Shown here: one piece after another, positions 25,060-32,518 of the stretch | Layout: each line of letters opens with the position of its first letter | How positions within the stretch are numbered: position 1 is the stretch's first letter | NCBI GenBank assembly: GCA_964654015.1 | Contig: CAZZHQ010000005.1 | Location: forward strand, 1 to 57,401 | Reading direction: 5' to 3' | Origin: JAUUZT01 sp964654015 | GTDB taxonomy: Bacteria > Chloroflexota > Dehalococcoidia > GIF9 > AB-539-J10 | Length of the DNA: 57,401 nt | Translations under genes and position numbers: made by a program | Notes under the pieces: generated by a model | The model's input: the letters and a program-made list of their open reading frames with translations, nothing else | The model's database searches: none | Told to the model about the DNA's origin: nothing

Positions 25060-26778
25060 ATGAAGGTATCACTCTATGCTAGGGTATCATCCGATAAACA
25101 GGATATTGATCTTTCAATTTCGTCACAACTGAGGGCTCTCAAGGAATATGCATTAAGAAATGGACATGAGATTGTAAGAGAGTTTATTGACGTTGCAGAG
25201 AGTGGCAGAACTGCTTCACGGCCAGCATTTAAAGAAATGATAGCCCTGGCTAAAACCAAGTATCCTCCATTTGAGGCTATACTGGTGTGGAAGCTGAACC
25301 GTTTCTCTCGTAGCCGGGTTGATTCGGTTACCTACAAGACGTTGCTTCGTAACAAAGGAATTAATGTAATCTCTATAAACGAACCGATGGATGATACCCC
25401 TTCTGGGCGATTGATTGAGGGAGTAATCGAGACAATTGACGAGTTCTACAGTGCTAACCTGGGACAAGATATCAGGCGAGGTATGCGTGAAAATGCATCC
25501 CGAGGGTTCTTCAACGGTAGCAGACCGCCATATGGCCTCCGTAAAACTGACGTCCAAGATGGAGCAAGGACCAGGCACAAGCTTGAGCCCGAGCCAGAGA
25601 ATTCTGTCGCAGCACAGGTAGTGCGAAGGATATTTGCCCTGTCAAAGAGAGATGTTGGTTGTAAGGAGATTGCTAAAACATTAAATAGCGAAGGCATTCG
25701 CACCAGCACAGGGGAACGATGGGGACGAGTGACAGTGCATAAGGTGCTTACTAACGAGGCTTATTGTGGTACCCTGGTATGGGGTGGAAGACAGGGTCAG
25801 AAGGCAATTCAAAGTGGTGAACCTCCAATAAGAGTGGAGAATGCCTGGCCCGCCATTATTGACCGCGAGACTTTCAATATAATCCAGCGAAAGATGGCTT
25901 TAAGAAGTCCCCGCATAACTCACCCACGGACAGTACCCAGCTTTTACCTTCTCAGTGGGCTTCTCTTTTGCTCTTGCGGTCGTGCCATGATTGGGCATAG
26001 CGCCAAGTCACATAGCTATTACTACTACTTGTGCTCTAGAAGTTTTAAGCAGGGAAAAGATTCCTGTGACGCTAGGATGCTCCCCAAGGAGAAATTGGAA
26101 CGCCTGATAATAGAGCAGCTTCGGTCCAAAGTATTAATCGATGAAAGCCTGGAACAACTGGTAACGATGGTAAATGAGGAGTTGCAGTCCGCCTCAAGCG
26201 GACTAAAGGATCGCACGGAGATTATTGATACTGAGCAAAAAGATGTTAGTGCCAGACTGTCCAAGCTTTACGATGCTCTGGAAACGGGAAAACTCCAGCT
26301 CGATGATCTGGCACCCAGGATCAGAGAACTGAAGTCTAGACAGGACGAACTCAGTAAGACCAGAGTTCAAATAGAAGCCGAGATGGTAGTCCAGGGGGTG
26401 GAGCAGGTGGATGTAGCTATGGTGAAGCGCTACGCGCAGGATTTACGTAGTCTTCTCGAAGAGGCTGATTTCACTGAGAGGAAAACATTTTTACGTTCAT
26501 TTATCAAGCGAATTGTTGTAAATAAAAAGCAGGTTACAGTTCACTATAACCTGCCTCTACCACGAGATGGACAATCAAAGGAACAAACAGAAGTTCTACC
26601 TATTGATACCTTTGGTGGAGCTGAGGGGATTCGAACCCCTTACCTCCTCAATGCCATTGAGGCGCTCTCCCAATTGAGCTACAGCCCCCTTCTTAGCAAA
26701 GTATATCAGCTAATTCCTGAGTGCTCAACTCAGAAACTAAGACCAAATAATCCCAGGATAGATCTTAAACCGAGATAG
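25060..26778 (+). CDS. Large serine recombinase (site-specific integrase)
   Basis: I place the start at ATG 25060, after an AAGGAGGG site, giving 572 residues. The resolvase domain has YARVSSDKQ with nucleophile Ser10, then KLNRFSRSR and SGRLIEGVIETIDEF. The recombinase domain follows (GYRPPYGL-like SRPPYGLRK, then GIRTSTGERWGRVTVHKVLTN), then a zinc ribbon (LLFCSCGRAM, CSRS, CDARM) and a coiled coil (about 385-450). The frame crosses the att site: residues 519-522 lie in the 14-bp core, and residues 523-572 are translated from the antisense of tRNA-Ala and beyond, even overlapping the next gene by 49 bases. Those last 50 residues are therefore not native. It is the enzyme that integrates and excises the island. 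Confidence 0.93.
   Translation: MKVSLYARVSSDKQDIDLSISSQLRALKEYALRNGHEIVREFIDVAESGRTASRPAFKEMIALAKTKYPPFEAILVWKLNRFSRSRVDSVTYKTLLRNKGINVISINEPMDDTPSGRLIEGVIETIDEFYSANLGQDIRRGMRENASRGFFNGSRPPYGLRKTDVQDGARTRHKLEPEPENSVAAQVVRRIFALSKRDVGCKEIAKTLNSEGIRTSTGERWGRVTVHKVLTNEAYCGTLVWGGRQGQKAIQSGEPPIRVENAWPAIIDRETFNIIQRKMALRSPRITHPRTVPSFYLLSGLLFCSCGRAMIGHSAKSHSYYYYLCSRSFKQGKDSCDARMLPKEKLERLIIEQLRSKVLIDESLEQLVTMVNEELQSASSGLKDRTEIIDTEQKDVSARLSKLYDALETGKLQLDDLAPRIRELKSRQDELSKTRVQIEAEMVVQGVEQVDVAMVKRYAQDLRSLLEEADFTERKTFLRSFIKRIVVNKKQVTVHYNLPLPRDGQSKEQTEVLPIDTFGGAEGIRTPYLLNAIEALSQLSYSPLLSKVYQLIPECSTQKLRPNNPRIDLKPR
26613..26626 (+). repeat. Candidate attR inside tRNA-Ala
   Basis: The right copy of the 14-bp core, identical to 2607-2620. 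Because the core covers the last 14 bases of the tRNA, including CCA, the tRNA gene stays intact after integration. Confidence 0.8.
26613..26688 (-). tRNA. tRNA-Ala(GGC), CCA encoded
   Basis: On the minus strand the 76 bases fold into a standard cloverleaf. The acceptor stem is GGGGCTG/CAGCTCC with one G-U pair, the D-arm GCTC..GAGC, and the anticodon stem CCTCA/TGAGG with loop ATGGCAT (anticodon GGC). The T-arm is AGGGG-TTCGAAT-CCCCT, followed by encoded ACCA. It is the integration target of the island, and its antisense strand is read as the tail of the recombinase. Confidence 0.95.
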
Positions 26779-27299
26779 CCCAGGTAGGCCAGTACCATGT
26801 TTTTCAGCGTTCGACCAGCCCATGTAATGAGGAAGAACTTGGTAAATCTGAAGCGGGACATACCCATGAAGGCAGCAAAAGGATAGTAGAGTGGATTTAT
26901 CAGCGAAGACATGAGGAAGATAGCCTTTGAGCCGTGGAGACTCAGTATCCGAGATATCTTGAATCGGAGAGGGTTATTCCAGCTGCGAAAAAATCCTCTA
27001 CCGCTGTAACCTGAAAAATAAGCGATAGCGGCACCAATAGCCTCAGCAATCCCGGCTATTGCCCCTACTATTGCAGGGTTTAATACTCCACCAAGCGTAA
27101 ATGTAATTATTGGCCCAAAACCAGGAATTACAAAGGTTCCACTGGCGAGAACATTGATGATAAAACATCCCAGATAACCCCAGTTAGCAATTTGTCCAAT
27201 AAAACTTCGATACTGAATGATAATAATACAAAGAACTATCGTAACAGCCAGGGACATACTTCCTATCAGGATTTCTTTTCTGGTCGCTCTTACCTGCAT
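26730..27299 (-). CDS. VTT/DedA-like (SNARE-associated) membrane protein
   Basis: The 189-residue protein has about five hydrophobic segments and the VTT/TVP38 pattern: FVIPGFGPIITFTLGGVLNP (helix hairpin with Pro-Gly), then GAIAGIAEAIGAAIAYFSGY and NPLYYPFAAFMGMSRFRFTKFF. Bacterial members of the DedA/TVP38 group act as lipid scramblases or transporters in the inner membrane; the substrate cannot be told here. Its 3' end overlaps the fortuitous tail of the recombinase by 49 bases, which marks it as resident chromosome at the right flank of the island. Its own start follows weak upstream signals, and no operon partner is evident. Confidence 0.8.
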   Translation of the reverse strand: MQVRATRKEILIGSMSLAVTIVLCIIIIQYRSFIGQIANWGYLGCFIINVLASGTFVIPGFGPIITFTLGGVLNPAIVGAIAGIAEAIGAAIAYFSGYSGRGFFRSWNNPLRFKISRILSLHGSKAIFLMSSLINPLYYPFAAFMGMSRFRFTKFFLITWAGRTLKNMVLAYLGYLGLRSILGLFGLSF

Positions 27300-27324
27300 G
27301 GATAGGTATTATATCCCGATAGTG

Positions 27325-29763
27325 CTATCCAGGGATAGTATTGATATCTAAATCATCTCCCTTTGCCTCAATGGTGACGTGGTCCCCTTCTTTGAAATCG
27401 CCCTGTAGAATTTTGTTTGAAAGTGGATTCTCTATATAGCGCTGGATAGCCCGACGTAAAGGGCGAGCCCCAAATACTGGATCATATCCTTTCTTTACTA
27501 ACCATTCCTTTGCCTCAGTGCTAATATCAATCGTAATATTTCGTTCGGCAAGGCGTGTCTCTACCTCCTGAATAAGTAAACCAACTATTCTATTCAGATT
27601 CTCTTGAGTGAGAGGTTTGAATATGATGACATCATCTATTCTATTAAGTAACTCAGGACGGAAGGTCCTTTTTAAGGCGTTTTCTACCGATGTCTTTATC
27701 TTCTTTTCCACGGTTTCTTTATTATGTTGGAAACCAATATCCGATTGCTGGAATTCCTCGGTACCCAAATTGCTGGTCATGATTACCACAGTATTCTTGA
27801 AATCTACGGTTCTGCCATGACCATCTGTAAGCCTGCCATCCTCAAGTAACTGCAGAAGTATATTGAATACATCGGGATGAGCTTTCTCGATCTCATCGAA
27901 GAGGATAACTCGATAAGGGCGACGTCTTACTGCCTCGGTTAATTGTCCTCCCTCTTCATATCCTACATAGCCCGGTGGTGCTCCAATTAAACGGGACACA
28001 GTATGTTTTTCCATATACTCTGACATATCGAGTCTTACCATTGCTTTTTCGTCGTTGAAAAGGAAGAACGCCAGGGCACGAGCTAGCTCTGTTTTGCCTA
28101 CACCAGTGGGGCCAAGAAAGATAAAACTCCCGATTGGGCGATTGGGGTCCTTAAGTCCCGCCCTGCCTCGCCGAATAGCATTGGATACTGATATGACGGC
28201 CTCATCCTGGGCTACCATTCTCTGGTGTAGATTTTCCTCCATGTGTATCAATTTAGCTGTCTCAGTCTCGAGTATCTGGGAGCTGGGAATTCCTGTCCAC
28301 TCGGAGATAAGTTCACCAACCTCTTCTTCGCCAACCTTGCCGTCGATCTTCTTTTCCTGCTGCCATCGCAGTTTAGCTCTGTTGTATTCCTGTTCTTTTT
28401 GGGCATTTTCTGTTTTGAGTTCAGCCGCTTTTTGATAATCTTGCCTCTGTGAAGCTGCTTCTTCCTCGTCATGCAAACGCTTCATCTCAAGGTCCAGTTT
28501 CTTAACCTCTTCAGGAGCACTTTCCATCTCGATGCGAAGCTTACTGGCAGCTTCATCTATCAGGTCTATTGCCTTGTCCGGTAGAAATCTATCGGAGATG
28601 TAACGCTGGCTTAGTTTGGCAGCGGCCACCAATGCTGAATCATCTATCTTTACCTTATGGTGAGATTCATATCTGGGACGTAGCCCCCTCAACATTTCTA
28701 TAGTTGTCTCTATGCTGGGCTCACCAATGAATACAGGCTGAAAGCGTCTGGCTAAAGCTACGTCTTTTTCGATATGTTTTCGATATTCGTCAAGGGTGGT
28801 AGCTCCAATACATTGGAGCTCGCCGCGCGCCAGTGCCGGTTTTAACATATTGCTGGCGTCAATGGCTCCCTCCGCAGCTCCAGCTCCTACCACAGTGTGT
28901 AGTTCATCGATAAACATGATAATTTCACCATTTGAGTGGCGAATTTCCTCCAGAACTGCCTTAAGCCTTTCCTCAAACTCTCCGCGGAATTTACTTCCTG
29001 CTACCAGTGCACCCATATCCAGGGCGACCACTCTTTTGTTTTTTAGTGAGTCAGGAGAATCCTCGGCGGCAATCTTCTGAGCCAACCCTTCTGCGATAGC
29101 TGTTTTACCTACACCGGCTTCCCCTATAAGTACAGGATTGTTCTTGGTGCGGCGTGACAGTATTTGTATCACCCGCTTGACTTCTCGTTCTCTGCCAATG
29201 ACCGGGTCCAATTTACCCTGACGAGCCAATTCAGTCAGGTCATGGCCATATTTCTCCAGTGACCGATATTTACTTTCTGCCTGGCGGTCTGTAACACGAT
29301 GGGCACCACGAATTTTACGCAGTGCCTGGTAGATATTTTCCTGGTTTATATTGAAGTCACTCAGGATTTTGCAGGATTCTCCTTTGCCTTCGCTGGCTAT
29401 AGCAATAAACAGATGCTCGGTGCTAATGAGTTCGTCTTTAAATCTATCAGCCTCCTGTCGCGCGTTTTCCAGTAATTGAGGTATTCGCGGGGTTGCAAAG
29501 ATTTGATTTCCTTCATAAGCTACTTTAGGAAAAGAGTTAAGGATTTCTCCTACGCGACTTCTTATTGTGTCAACATTCAGACCCAGTTCTTGTAATATAT
29601 CCCTGCTGACACCCTTCTCTTGTTCCAGCAAAGCCAGCAGAATGTGCTCGACATCCCACTGGTTGTGGTGATAGCTTCGAACCAATTCCTGTGACGCTGA
29701 TAAGATTTGCTGGGCTTGTTCAGTGAATTTCTCTGGTGTTATATTGCCTATTCCTTTTTCCAT
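27325..29763 (-). CDS. clpC: Clp AAA+ unfoldase, ClpC-like
   Basis: The 812-residue protein has an N-terminal Clp repeat domain (1-150), two AAA+ modules with Walker A GEAGVGKT and GPTGVGKT, Walker B FIDELH and LFDEIEKAH, and a short middle region. The middle region holds a UVR-like segment (RQDYQKAAELK) rather than the long ClpB coiled coil. In the second module SDIGFQHN supplies an I-G-F tripeptide at the position of the ClpP-binding loop. Length and both traits favour ClpC (proteolysis with ClpP) over the disaggregase ClpB, although the surrounding genes resemble clpB-hspR clusters. It follows hspR by six bases and shares its operon. Confidence 0.85.
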   Translation of the reverse strand: MEKGIGNITPEKFTEQAQQILSASQELVRSYHHNQWDVEHILLALLEQEKGVSRDILQELGLNVDTIRSRVGEILNSFPKVAYEGNQIFATPRIPQLLENARQEADRFKDELISTEHLFIAIASEGKGESCKILSDFNINQENIYQALRKIRGAHRVTDRQAESKYRSLEKYGHDLTELARQGKLDPVIGREREVKRVIQILSRRTKNNPVLIGEAGVGKTAIAEGLAQKIAAEDSPDSLKNKRVVALDMGALVAGSKFRGEFEERLKAVLEEIRHSNGEIIMFIDELHTVVGAGAAEGAIDASNMLKPALARGELQCIGATTLDEYRKHIEKDVALARRFQPVFIGEPSIETTIEMLRGLRPRYESHHKVKIDDSALVAAAKLSQRYISDRFLPDKAIDLIDEAASKLRIEMESAPEEVKKLDLEMKRLHDEEEAASQRQDYQKAAELKTENAQKEQEYNRAKLRWQQEKKIDGKVGEEEVGELISEWTGIPSSQILETETAKLIHMEENLHQRMVAQDEAVISVSNAIRRGRAGLKDPNRPIGSFIFLGPTGVGKTELARALAFFLFNDEKAMVRLDMSEYMEKHTVSRLIGAPPGYVGYEEGGQLTEAVRRRPYRVILFDEIEKAHPDVFNILLQLLEDGRLTDGHGRTVDFKNTVVIMTSNLGTEEFQQSDIGFQHNKETVEKKIKTSVENALKRTFRPELLNRIDDVIIFKPLTQENLNRIVGLLIQEVETRLAERNITIDISTEAKEWLVKKGYDPVFGARPLRRAIQRYIENPLSNKILQGDFKEGDHVTIEAKGDDLDINTIPG

Positions 29764-29769
29764 TCTGTA

Positions 29770-30114
29770 CTATTTCTCCCTCCATTCTATATCGAGTTCT
29801 TCGCCTACTTCTATGCCCATAAGCCGCTCGATTTCTCTTTCTCGTTGTTCTAACCGATGTTGTAATTCTTCCATTCGCTGCATAAGATGCAATGCGACTT
29901 CCACTCCAGCCATATTAACTCCCAGGTCACACATCAATGTTTTTATATAGCGCAAGTGGTCTATGTCATCCTGGGAATAAAGACGTATATTGCCGCTAGA
30001 ACGTCTTGGCTGTATTAATTGGAGCTTCTCGAAATAACGTAGCACATGAGCCTCGGTCCCCAATATCCTTGCTGCTATGCTGATAACGTATCGTGGTTCT
30101 GAATTAGAATTCAT
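29770..30114 (-). CDS. hspR: MerR-family heat-shock repressor, HspR-like
   Basis: The 114-residue protein has a MerR-type winged helix: YVISIAARILG and EAHVLRYFEKLQLIQPRRSS, then NIRLYSQDDIDHLRYIKTLM (residues about 9-66), with a dimer helix after it. Size and position between a J-protein gene and a Clp gene match HspR, the repressor of dnaK/clpB-type regulons. Its ATG overlaps the stop of the upstream J-protein gene (TAATG at 30112-30116 read on the minus strand). It probably represses its own operon and perhaps the divergent hsp20 through the palindromes at 31197-31236. Confidence 0.88.
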   Translation of the reverse strand: MNSNSEPRYVISIAARILGTEAHVLRYFEKLQLIQPRRSSGNIRLYSQDDIDHLRYIKTLMCDLGVNMAGVEVALHLMQRMEELQHRLEQREREIERLMGIEVGEELDIEWREK

Positions 30115-31106
30115 TACATGACCTCACTTTGTACTGGTCTAAGAGCTTGCAGTCGTTCGAATATTTGCTTTTCTTCCTTTGTTAATTCTGTTGGTAGGAG
30201 TACCATTATCTTGGCAAATAGATTGCCATGTTTAGCTGCGCCCAAGTGGGGCATACCTTTCCCCGCTAAACGGAAAGTCTTGCCGTTTTGAGTTCCCTGG
30301 GGGATTTTCAGCACCAGGTTCCCGTCCATGCTTGGCACCTCTGTTTCACCGCCAAGAACAGCAACGGTCAAAGGTAGGGATATTTCGGTGTAAAGGTCAT
30401 TGCCTTTACGTTCGAAAAAGCGATGAGGTTGAATCTTAACTGTCAGGTAAAGGTCGCCTTTTGGCCCGCCTGAAAGGCTATCTTGCCCTTGCTTCGCTAT
30501 ACGGATATTTGAGCCATCTTTAACTCCAGGAGGTATTTTGACCTCCAGGCGCTTAAGACTATCAATTTTTCCTGAACCATGGCAGAGGCTACAAGCCCGC
30601 TTGCCAACTCTACCATTGCCGCCGCAAGCCGTACACAATGCAAGTTCCTGTAGTTGTATTGTACGTGTCTTCCCTCGGTAGGCTTCTTCTAGCGTTAACT
30701 CAATAGGAGAATATATATCCTGGCCGCGCTGAGGCGGACCTGCTGCCCTGAAACCTGTATTCAGGTTACCAAAGAGGTCGCTAAAAATGTCACCAGAGTT
30801 GTTGAATTGGTATGCTCTTTGCCTGTTTCCAAATGTCGTCCGTCCGGTATGCTCTTCTTCAGCCTTGGCAAACTGGTCGGCGTATTGCCATTGGTCACCA
30901 TAGCGATCATATTTCTGGCGTTTATCATTATTGGAGAGGACCTCGTTAGCTTCGTTTATCCTTTTGAATTTTTCCTCTGATGCTTTATCACCAGGGTTTA
31001 TGTCAGGGTGGTACTTACGTGCTAATCGCCGATACGCCTGTTTTATTTCTTTTTCTGTGGCATTCTTATCTATGCCTAATAACTTATAATAGTCTTTTTC
31101 TGCCAT
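30114..31106 (-). CDS. J-domain co-chaperone (CbpA/DnaJ-like)
   Basis: The 330-residue protein has an N-terminal J domain (DYYKLLGIDKNATEKEIKQA) with the HPD tripeptide at residues 33-35, a linker rich in Gly/Phe/Asn, and two C-terminal peptide-binding domains (RLEVKIPPGVKDGSNIRIAK, LKIPQGTQNGKTFRLAGKGMP). Only two CxxCxGxG motifs (CTACGGNG and CSLCHGSG) are present instead of four, so the zinc centre is half-sized, between DnaJ and CbpA types. It heads the operon with hspR and the clp gene. It should hand substrates to DnaK, which is not in this window. Confidence 0.88.
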   Translation of the reverse strand: MAEKDYYKLLGIDKNATEKEIKQAYRRLARKYHPDINPGDKASEEKFKRINEANEVLSNNDKRQKYDRYGDQWQYADQFAKAEEEHTGRTTFGNRQRAYQFNNSGDIFSDLFGNLNTGFRAAGPPQRGQDIYSPIELTLEEAYRGKTRTIQLQELALCTACGGNGRVGKRACSLCHGSGKIDSLKRLEVKIPPGVKDGSNIRIAKQGQDSLSGGPKGDLYLTVKIQPHRFFERKGNDLYTEISLPLTVAVLGGETEVPSMDGNLVLKIPQGTQNGKTFRLAGKGMPHLGAAKHGNLFAKIMVLLPTELTKEEKQIFERLQALRPVQSEVM

Positions 31107-31196
31107 ATTTAATATAACCTGATAGATATATTCATTAATATTATAACTATAGTAGAAACAAATGTCAAGATATGTAAAGATAACTTCACTAATATA

Positions 31197-31236
31197 TATA
31201 GTAAACTTGATAAATAAGTAAACTATGTTTACTATA
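31197..31236. promoter_or_regulatory. Palindromic operator candidate between heat-shock genes
   Basis: TATAGTAAAC (31197-31206) and GTTTACTATA (31227-31236) are perfect inverted repeats. Inside them AGTAAAC (31217-31223) with GTTTACT (31227-31233) makes a second, tighter palindrome with a 3-base spacer. The array lies between the divergent J-protein and hsp20 genes. It differs from the actinobacterial HAIR sequence but suits a dimeric MerR-type repressor; HspR binding is an inference. Confidence 0.55.
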
Positions 31237-31284
31237 TGCGTTAACTAAGGAGTGAAGCTCGAAAAACTAGAATGGAGGTTAAAT

Positions 31285-31807
31285 ATGAGCNNNNNNNNNN
31301 NNNNNNNNNNNNNNNNNNNNNNNNNNNNNNNNNNNNNNNNNNNNNNNNNNNNNNNNNNNNNNNNNNNNNNNNNNNNNNNNNNNNNNNNNNATGAGCCTGA
31401 GACAGGCAATGAATAGACTATTCGAGGGCAGTGTAGTAAGACCTGCTAATATTCTCCCTGTTTTGTCAGGGAAGTTGACACCCTCGGTAGATATTTACCA
31501 GGACCAGGATCAACTAACCGTAAAGGCAACTATACCGGGACTAAAATCAGAGGATGTCAGTATCGATATTCATGAGGGAGTCTTGACCATAAAAGGAGAG
31601 ACTAAATCTGAGGAGGAAGTTAAGGAAGAGGATTATCTATACCAGGAGAGGTGTTATGGTAGCTTCTGCCGTAGCTTTAACCTTCCCAGTGGACTTCAGA
31701 CTGATAAGGCTGATGCTACTATGGAAGATGGCATACTGACCCTCAATATCCCCAAGTCCGAAGAAGCCAAGCCTAGAACAATAAAAATCAAAGCTAAAGA
31801 AAAGTAA
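31285..31807 (+). CDS. hsp20: Small heat-shock protein Hsp20, interrupted by assembly gap
   Basis: The true start is probably ATG 31285, preceded by TGGAGGT. After two codons the sequence enters the N gap and resumes at 31391 within the usual Hsp20 N-terminal region (SLRQAMNRLFEG). The alpha-crystallin domain is complete: PSVDIYQDQDQLTVKATIPG, then DVSIDIHEGVLTIKGE, then SFCRSFNLPSGL and a final MEDGILTLNIPKSE with the I-x-I-like tail (RTIKIKA). It holds unfolding proteins for refolding. The distance 31285-31391 is not a multiple of three, so the real gap cannot be exactly 100 bases. Confidence 0.88.
31291..31390. other. Assembly gap (100 N)
   Basis: A run of exactly 100 undetermined bases, a conventional placeholder. 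It splits the first codons of hsp20; true length is unknown and the frame across it is broken as written. Confidence 0.99.
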
Positions 31808-31810
31808 TGA

Positions 31811-32386
31811 CTAGCCAGGAGCTCCATTCCTTAGTTCCAATAACTCAATAAGCTGATTTAGTATCCTGGCTGTAACCCCCCAGATGATATGCTCTCTATA
31901 ATGGTAATTATAGCTGATGGGACATTGTTTATCTGGGTCTGAAGATGACTGTTGGAAATGGAGTTCATTCGTTAACTCTGATAGTGGAATAGAAATAATC
32001 TGTTTTATCTCATTATGATTAGGCTTGAAGACATAGGGGTAGGGGATAAGAGCAACAAATGGAGAGATAACATATCTGCTGGTAATCGTTGAACTATCAT
32101 CCAGTTCGCCCAGAACTTCTATATCCCTGGCTATTAATCCTATCTCTTCTTCAGTTTCCCTGAGGGCGGTCTGGAGAAGGGTAGTATCGCCAGATTGGTA
32201 ACCACCACCGGGGAAACAGATTTGCCCTTTATGCTGAATTACCTGTTCGCTTCTCTGTGTCAACAGGACATGAATATAATCTTCTTTGTAAAATAATGGT
32301 ATAAGTACTGCAGCAGGCTTTAGATTCGCATAGGTACTCGTTCTCTTATGATAGCAGCGGAAGATTTCCTTGAGTTCTTGGTTCAT
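31811..32386 (-). CDS. NUDIX hydrolase, CoA pyrophosphatase-like
   Basis: The 191-residue protein carries a Nudix box spanning GGGYQSGDTTLLQTALRETE and the following EEIGL, with the REtEEEIG core, preceded by LLTQRSEQVIQHKGQICFPG. The string HKGQICFPGG and the overall size match the CoA/acyl-CoA pyrophosphatase group (NudL/YeaB), which cleaves CoA to phosphopantetheine and 3',5'-ADP. The C-terminal part (ILGVTARIL-like IIWGVTARILNQLIELL) also fits this group. It stands alone between hsp20 and dnaJ, transcribed towards hsp20. Confidence 0.82.
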   Translation of the reverse strand: MNQELKEIFRCYHKRTSTYANLKPAAVLIPLFYKEDYIHVLLTQRSEQVIQHKGQICFPGGGYQSGDTTLLQTALRETEEEIGLIARDIEVLGELDDSSTITSRYVISPFVALIPYPYVFKPNHNEIKQIISIPLSELTNELHFQQSSSDPDKQCPISYNYHYREHIIWGVTARILNQLIELLELRNGAPG

Positions 32387-32518
32387 AAATATATTAATTG
32401 TAGCATCTCAGCAGATAATAAATTCTTGGCGCGGACATTGCTTTAATGGAACCATGTATAAAAGTTGTCAGTATTGGGCCATGAGGATTATAATTATCTG
32501 TTTGGGGGTTAAGTGACT

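Larger units (their letters stand above)
2607..26626 (+). mobile_element. 24-kb serine-recombinase island in tRNA-Ala(GGC)
   Basis: The island is bounded by a 14-bp direct repeat of the tRNA-Ala 3' end. It carries its large serine recombinase as the last gene, reading towards the right boundary, together with an HTH protein and a ribbon-helix-helix protein that may control it. The cargo is dominated by genes typical of defence islands: helicases, a DNA methylase, a DUF499 ATPase, and TIR-like and Schlafen-type proteins, with pseudogene fragments between them. No conjugation, replication or phage structural genes are visible, so this is probably a non-conjugative integrative island. The boundary call rests on the repeat and gene arrangement; an empty site in a relative would prove it. 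Confidence 0.75.

Noticed and set aside
26627..26778. Recombinase C-terminal 50 residues as a functional domain
   Set aside because: The stretch is antisense tRNA-Ala plus flanking chromosome, a familiar translation artefact, and overlaps the next gene.
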